DNA of 5,847 nt from Planctomycetota bacterium (lineage in GTDB: Bacteria; Planctomycetota; UBA1135; JALUZX01), in contig JALUZX010000765.1 of NCBI GenBank assembly GCA_027011425.1, forward strand, positions 1 through 5,847, in the 5' to 3' direction. The notes under the pieces are model-generated. The model was given only the letters and a program-made list of their open reading frames with translations, had not been told where the DNA came from and made no database searches. A program made the position numbers and the translations under genes. Positions within the stretch are counted from its first letter, which is position 1; each line of letters begins with the position of its first letter. Positions 5,627-5,847 of this stretch are shown here, one piece after another.

Positions 5627-5847
5627 TCACTCCGGGTTGGACCGGAGCCGGTCCAGGTAGCGGGCCAGGAGGTCCACCTCCAGGTTGAGGAGATCGCCCG
5701 GCCGGGCCTGGCCGAGAGTGGTGGACTCGGCCGTGTGGGGAATGAGGGCCACCTCCACCAGGTCGTCCTGGAGGGCCGCCACGGTGAGAGAGACCCCGTC
5801 CAGGGCGAGGGAGCCCTTCTCCGCGATGAACCTAAGGAGCGGTCTCG
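5627..5847 (-). CDS. ribE: Riboflavin synthase (alpha chain), C-terminal part only
   Basis: This cytoplasmic enzyme makes riboflavin from two molecules of 6,7-dimethyl-8-ribityllumazine. Only the last 72 codons are in the window; the start lies beyond the right edge. The recognisable C-terminal lumazine-binding domain reads RFIAEKGSLALDGVSLTVAA, then LIPHTAESTTLGQARPGDLLNLEVD and ARYLDRL, all typical of this family, followed by TGA at 5629-5627. The fragment covers about a third of the usual 200-220 residues. The frame is intact and shows no sign of decay. It faces the MCE gene with only 6 bp between the two stop codons. Confidence 0.93.
   Translation of the reverse strand, partial: RPLLRFIAEKGSLALDGVSLTVAALQDDLVEVALIPHTAESTTLGQARPGDLLNLEVDLLARYLDRLRSNPE
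5639..5654. repeat. Small inverted repeat near the convergent gene ends
   Basis: GGACCGG (5639-5645) and CCGGTCC (5648-5654) are perfect complements around a 2-nt centre, and would fold as a 6-bp stem with a GAGC tetraloop. It lies just after the MCE stop, inside the last codons of riboflavin synthase. There is no T-run on either side, so a terminator role is only a possibility. An overlapping alternative stem, CTCCGG (5630-5635) with CCGGAG (5642-5647), also exists. Confidence 0.3.

Overview
The window looks like a short chromosomal fragment from a diderm (Gram-negative type) bacterium with high GC. The evidence is two lipoprotein signal peptides, an Mla/MCE-type lipid ABC transporter that only makes sense with an outer membrane, strong GGAGG ribosome binding sites and tightly packed genes with 1-4 bp overlaps. 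The MCE protein with GxGTLGKL-type repeats and the MlaE sequence would fit Acidobacteriota or a deltaproteobacterium-like lineage, but the sequence alone does not settle this.

Layout. Positions 1-53 are a perfect inverted repeat at the very edge, probably an assembly fold-back. On the minus strand, running leftwards from about 1251, are trpS (tryptophanyl-tRNA synthetase, with a four-cysteine motif like the iron-sulfur TrpRS of Thermotoga) and then a truncated small lipoprotein gene, whose GTG start overlaps the trpS stop codon. A 161-bp divergent intergenic region (1252-1412) separates these from a rightward operon of four genes: an unrecognised lipoprotein built of about 17 aromatic/proline strand repeats (1413-2882), mlaE permease (2882-3688), mlaF ATPase (3685-4413) and an mlaD-like MCE protein (4442-5620). 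A convergent minus-strand gene, the C-terminal part of riboflavin synthase (5627-5847), runs off the right edge.

How the genes work together. MlaE, MlaF and the MCE protein form the core of an inner-membrane lipid transporter that moves phospholipids between inner and outer membrane. Here the MCE protein has a long C-terminal part made of six exactly 34-residue repeats instead of the short tail of E. coli MlaD. The first gene of the operon, overlapping mlaE by one base, encodes a lipoprotein of unknown fold and function. Its position makes it the best candidate in the window for an undescribed component, possibly a periplasmic or outer-membrane partner of the transporter. No mlaA, mlaB or mlaC gene is present in the window. 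trpS and the riboflavin synthase gene are ordinary housekeeping neighbours.
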